Position numbers and translations under genes: made by a program. Below the pieces are notes generated by a model. That model was not told where the DNA came from and searched no databases. It saw only the letters and a program-made list of their open reading frames with translations. Source: JAAYCI01 sp031548875 (GTDB lineage Bacteria; Bacillota; Clostridia; Oscillospirales; Ruminococcaceae). From it: DNA of 47,455 bases. Shown here piece by piece: positions 46,174 through 47,455 of the stretch; position 1 is the stretch's first letter, and each line of letters starts with the position of its first letter. The DNA lies in contig JAVBQQ010000012.1 in assembly GCA_031548875.1 (NCBI GenBank), positions 1 to 47,455 of the forward strand. The letters run 5' to 3'.

Positions 46174-47455
46174 ATGAAACAATTCAAGGCCGAATCCAAA
46201 CGGCTGCTGGATCTGATGATCAACAGCATCTACACCCACAAGGAGATCTTCCTGCGGGAGCTTATCAGCAACGCGTCCGACGCGATCGATAAGCTGTACT
46301 TCCTCTCGCTCACCGACGATTCGGTGGGCCTGGCGCGCGAGGATTTCGCCATCCGCGTCATCCCAGACAAAGCCGCCGGCACCCTCACCATCACCGACAA
46401 CGGCGTGGGCATGGACAAGGCGGATCTCGAGGGCAACCTCGGCGTCATCGCGTCCAGCGGCAGCCTTGCCTTCCGCAACGAGGCAGAGACGGAGCAGGCC
46501 GCGGCCGCCGCTTCCGAGATCGACATCATCGGCCAGTTCGGCGTGGGGTTCTATTCCGCGTTCATGGTGGCAAAAAAGGTGACGGTGGTCAGCCGGGCGT
46601 TTGGCGCCGCCGAAGCCTGGAATTGGGAGAGCAAGGGCGCCGAGGGATACAACATCACCTCCGCGCAGCGCGACACCGTGGGCACCGATATCACCCTCGT
46701 GCTGAAGGACGACACCGAGGATGAGCGCTACAGCGAGTTCCTGGACGAGCACCGCCTGTCCGGGCTCGTCAAGAAGTATTCAGACTATATCCGCTACCCC
46801 ATCAAGATGAACATGCCCGCCCGGCGCCTGAAGATCGGCAGCGAGGACGAGTATGAGGACGTGGTGGAGCTGCAGGTACTGAACAGTATGGTGCCCATCT
46901 GGAAGCGCGGTAAGAACGAGGTGGACGACGAAGACTACGCAGCCTTCTACAAAGAAAAGTTCATGGATTATACCGATCCCGCAAAGGTGATCTCCAGCAA
47001 GACCGAGGGCACGGCCACCTACAACGCGCTGCTGTTCATCCCCGCCCGCACGCCGTACGACTTTTACACGAAGGAGTACGAAAAGGGCCTGCAGCTGTAC
47101 GCGTCGGGCGTGCTCATCATGGAAAAATGCGCCGACCTGCTGCCCGACTATTTCAGCTTTGTGAAAGGCCTTGTGGACAGCCAGGACCTGAGCCTCAACA
47201 TCAGCCGCGAGATGCTGCAGCACGACAGCCAGCTGCGGCTCATCCGCAACTCGCTGGAGCGCAAGATCCGTTCGGAGCTCACCACATGGCTGGCGAACGA
47301 CCGCGAGAAGTATGAGGAATTTTTCAAGAACTTCGGCCTGCAGCTGAAGGTGGGCGCCTATGCCAATTTTGGCGCCGAGGCCGACAACCTCAAGGACCTG
47401 CTGCTCTTCCACTCGGCCGCGCAGGACAAGCCCCTCACGCTGGCCGAGTACCGCG
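46174..47455 (+). CDS. htpG: HtpG (Hsp90) chaperone, 5' part
   Basis: ATP-dependent Hsp90 chaperone; the gene runs off the window, with 427 residues visible of a usual 600-640. The N-terminal ATPase (GHKL) domain shows KQFKAESKRLLDLMINSIYTHKEIFLRELISNASDAIDKL (by position 2-41; the metal-binding Asn is in ELISNASD), TDNGVGM, GQFGVGFYSAFMVA and GTDITL. The middle domain begins at about 225, with the LVDSQDLSLNISREMLQ motif near the visible end. AAAAGGAGG lies 12 bases before the ATG, inside and just after the CIRCE right arm. HrcA control is probable. Confidence 0.97.
   Translation, partial: MKQFKAESKRLLDLMINSIYTHKEIFLRELISNASDAIDKLYFLSLTDDSVGLAREDFAIRVIPDKAAGTLTITDNGVGMDKADLEGNLGVIASSGSLAFRNEAETEQAAAAASEIDIIGQFGVGFYSAFMVAKKVTVVSRAFGAAEAWNWESKGAEGYNITSAQRDTVGTDITLVLKDDTEDERYSEFLDEHRLSGLVKKYSDYIRYPIKMNMPARRLKIGSEDEYEDVVELQVLNSMVPIWKRGKNEVDDEDYAAFYKEKFMDYTDPAKVISSKTEGTATYNALLFIPARTPYDFYTKEYEKGLQLYASGVLIMEKCADLLPDYFSFVKGLVDSQDLSLNISREMLQHDSQLRLIRNSLERKIRSELTTWLANDREKYEEFFKNFGLQLKVGAYANFGAEADNLKDLLLFHSAAQDKPLTLAEYR

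Noticed and set aside
1..47455. CRISPR arrays, prophage genes or restriction-modification systems
   Set aside because: No regularly spaced repeats, no cas, integrase, phage structural or restriction genes were found in any part of the window.

Overview
The window looks like a core chromosomal segment of a high-GC, Gram-positive, anaerobic Clostridia-type bacterium (Oscillospirales- or Christensenellales-like gut anaerobe; the exact genus cannot be fixed from the sequence alone). The evidence is the mix of Firmicutes markers (IreB, YlxM, MrnC, the DnaD/DnaI pair, the YfmF/YfmH pair, a T-box leader, a CIRCE element, strong AGGAGG-type ribosome sites, TTGACA/TATAAT promoters) with anaerobic metabolism (an oxygen-sensitive indolepyruvate:ferredoxin oxidoreductase with Ptb/Buk). 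No prophage, CRISPR array, toxin island or full insertion sequence is visible. One short non-autonomous transposable element (MITE) is.

Layout. 1-2.7 kb: 3' end of a GltS-type glutamate transporter, an XRE repressor/DUF6442 membrane-protein pair with two operator-like repeats around its promoter, a PfkB sugar kinase and a small unknown protein. 2.77-2.96 kb: tRNA-Gly(CCC) with its own promoter and terminator. 3.0-7.6 kb: a minus-strand operon ptb-iorA-iorB-buk, which reads as a complete route from 2-oxo acids (probably aryl pyruvates) to free acids with ATP gain. 7.7-10.7 kb: a lipoprotein and a zinc-ribbon/kinase-like/PASTA membrane protein whose catalytic motifs are lost. 10.7-14.2 kb: rplU-rpmA-obg-[MITE]-mrnC followed by yebC. 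14.2-20.2 kb: an envelope/one-carbon operon (VanY-like peptidase, yfmF, yfmH, lgt, folD, small membrane protein). 20.2-23.3 kb: aspartate-family amino acid operon (ACT-domain regulator, hom, lysC). 23.5-27.7 kb: pirin and cca, then murC divergent from cca, then acpS.

27.8-31.7 kb: a T-box leader with pheS and pheT. 31.8-32.5 kb: ireB plus a conserved small protein. 32.6-37.2 kb: a long minus-strand operon rsmD-coaD-coiled-coil protein-dnaD-dnaI-metallophosphoesterase. 37.3-40.6 kb: a GNAT acetyltransferase, uvrC, a 94-residue protein, and a separately transcribed HPr. 40.7-44.9 kb: the SRP/ribosome operon ylxM-ffh-rpsP-khpA-(small membrane protein)-rimM-trmD. 45.0-47.5 kb: a 57-residue hydrophobic protein, a flavodoxin-like reductase, and the 5' part of htpG under a CIRCE/HrcA site.

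Most of the window is housekeeping. The points that most deserve a second look are the MITE that supplies a base of the obg stop codon, the probable PASTA pseudokinase, the ptb-iorAB-buk gene order, the paired operators at the XRE/DUF6442 promoter, the 21-bp palindrome at the start of the ylxM transcript, the VanY-like protein with Gln at the catalytic Glu position, and L27 without the usual Firmicutes N-terminal extension. All functional statements come from reading motifs; no database search was run.
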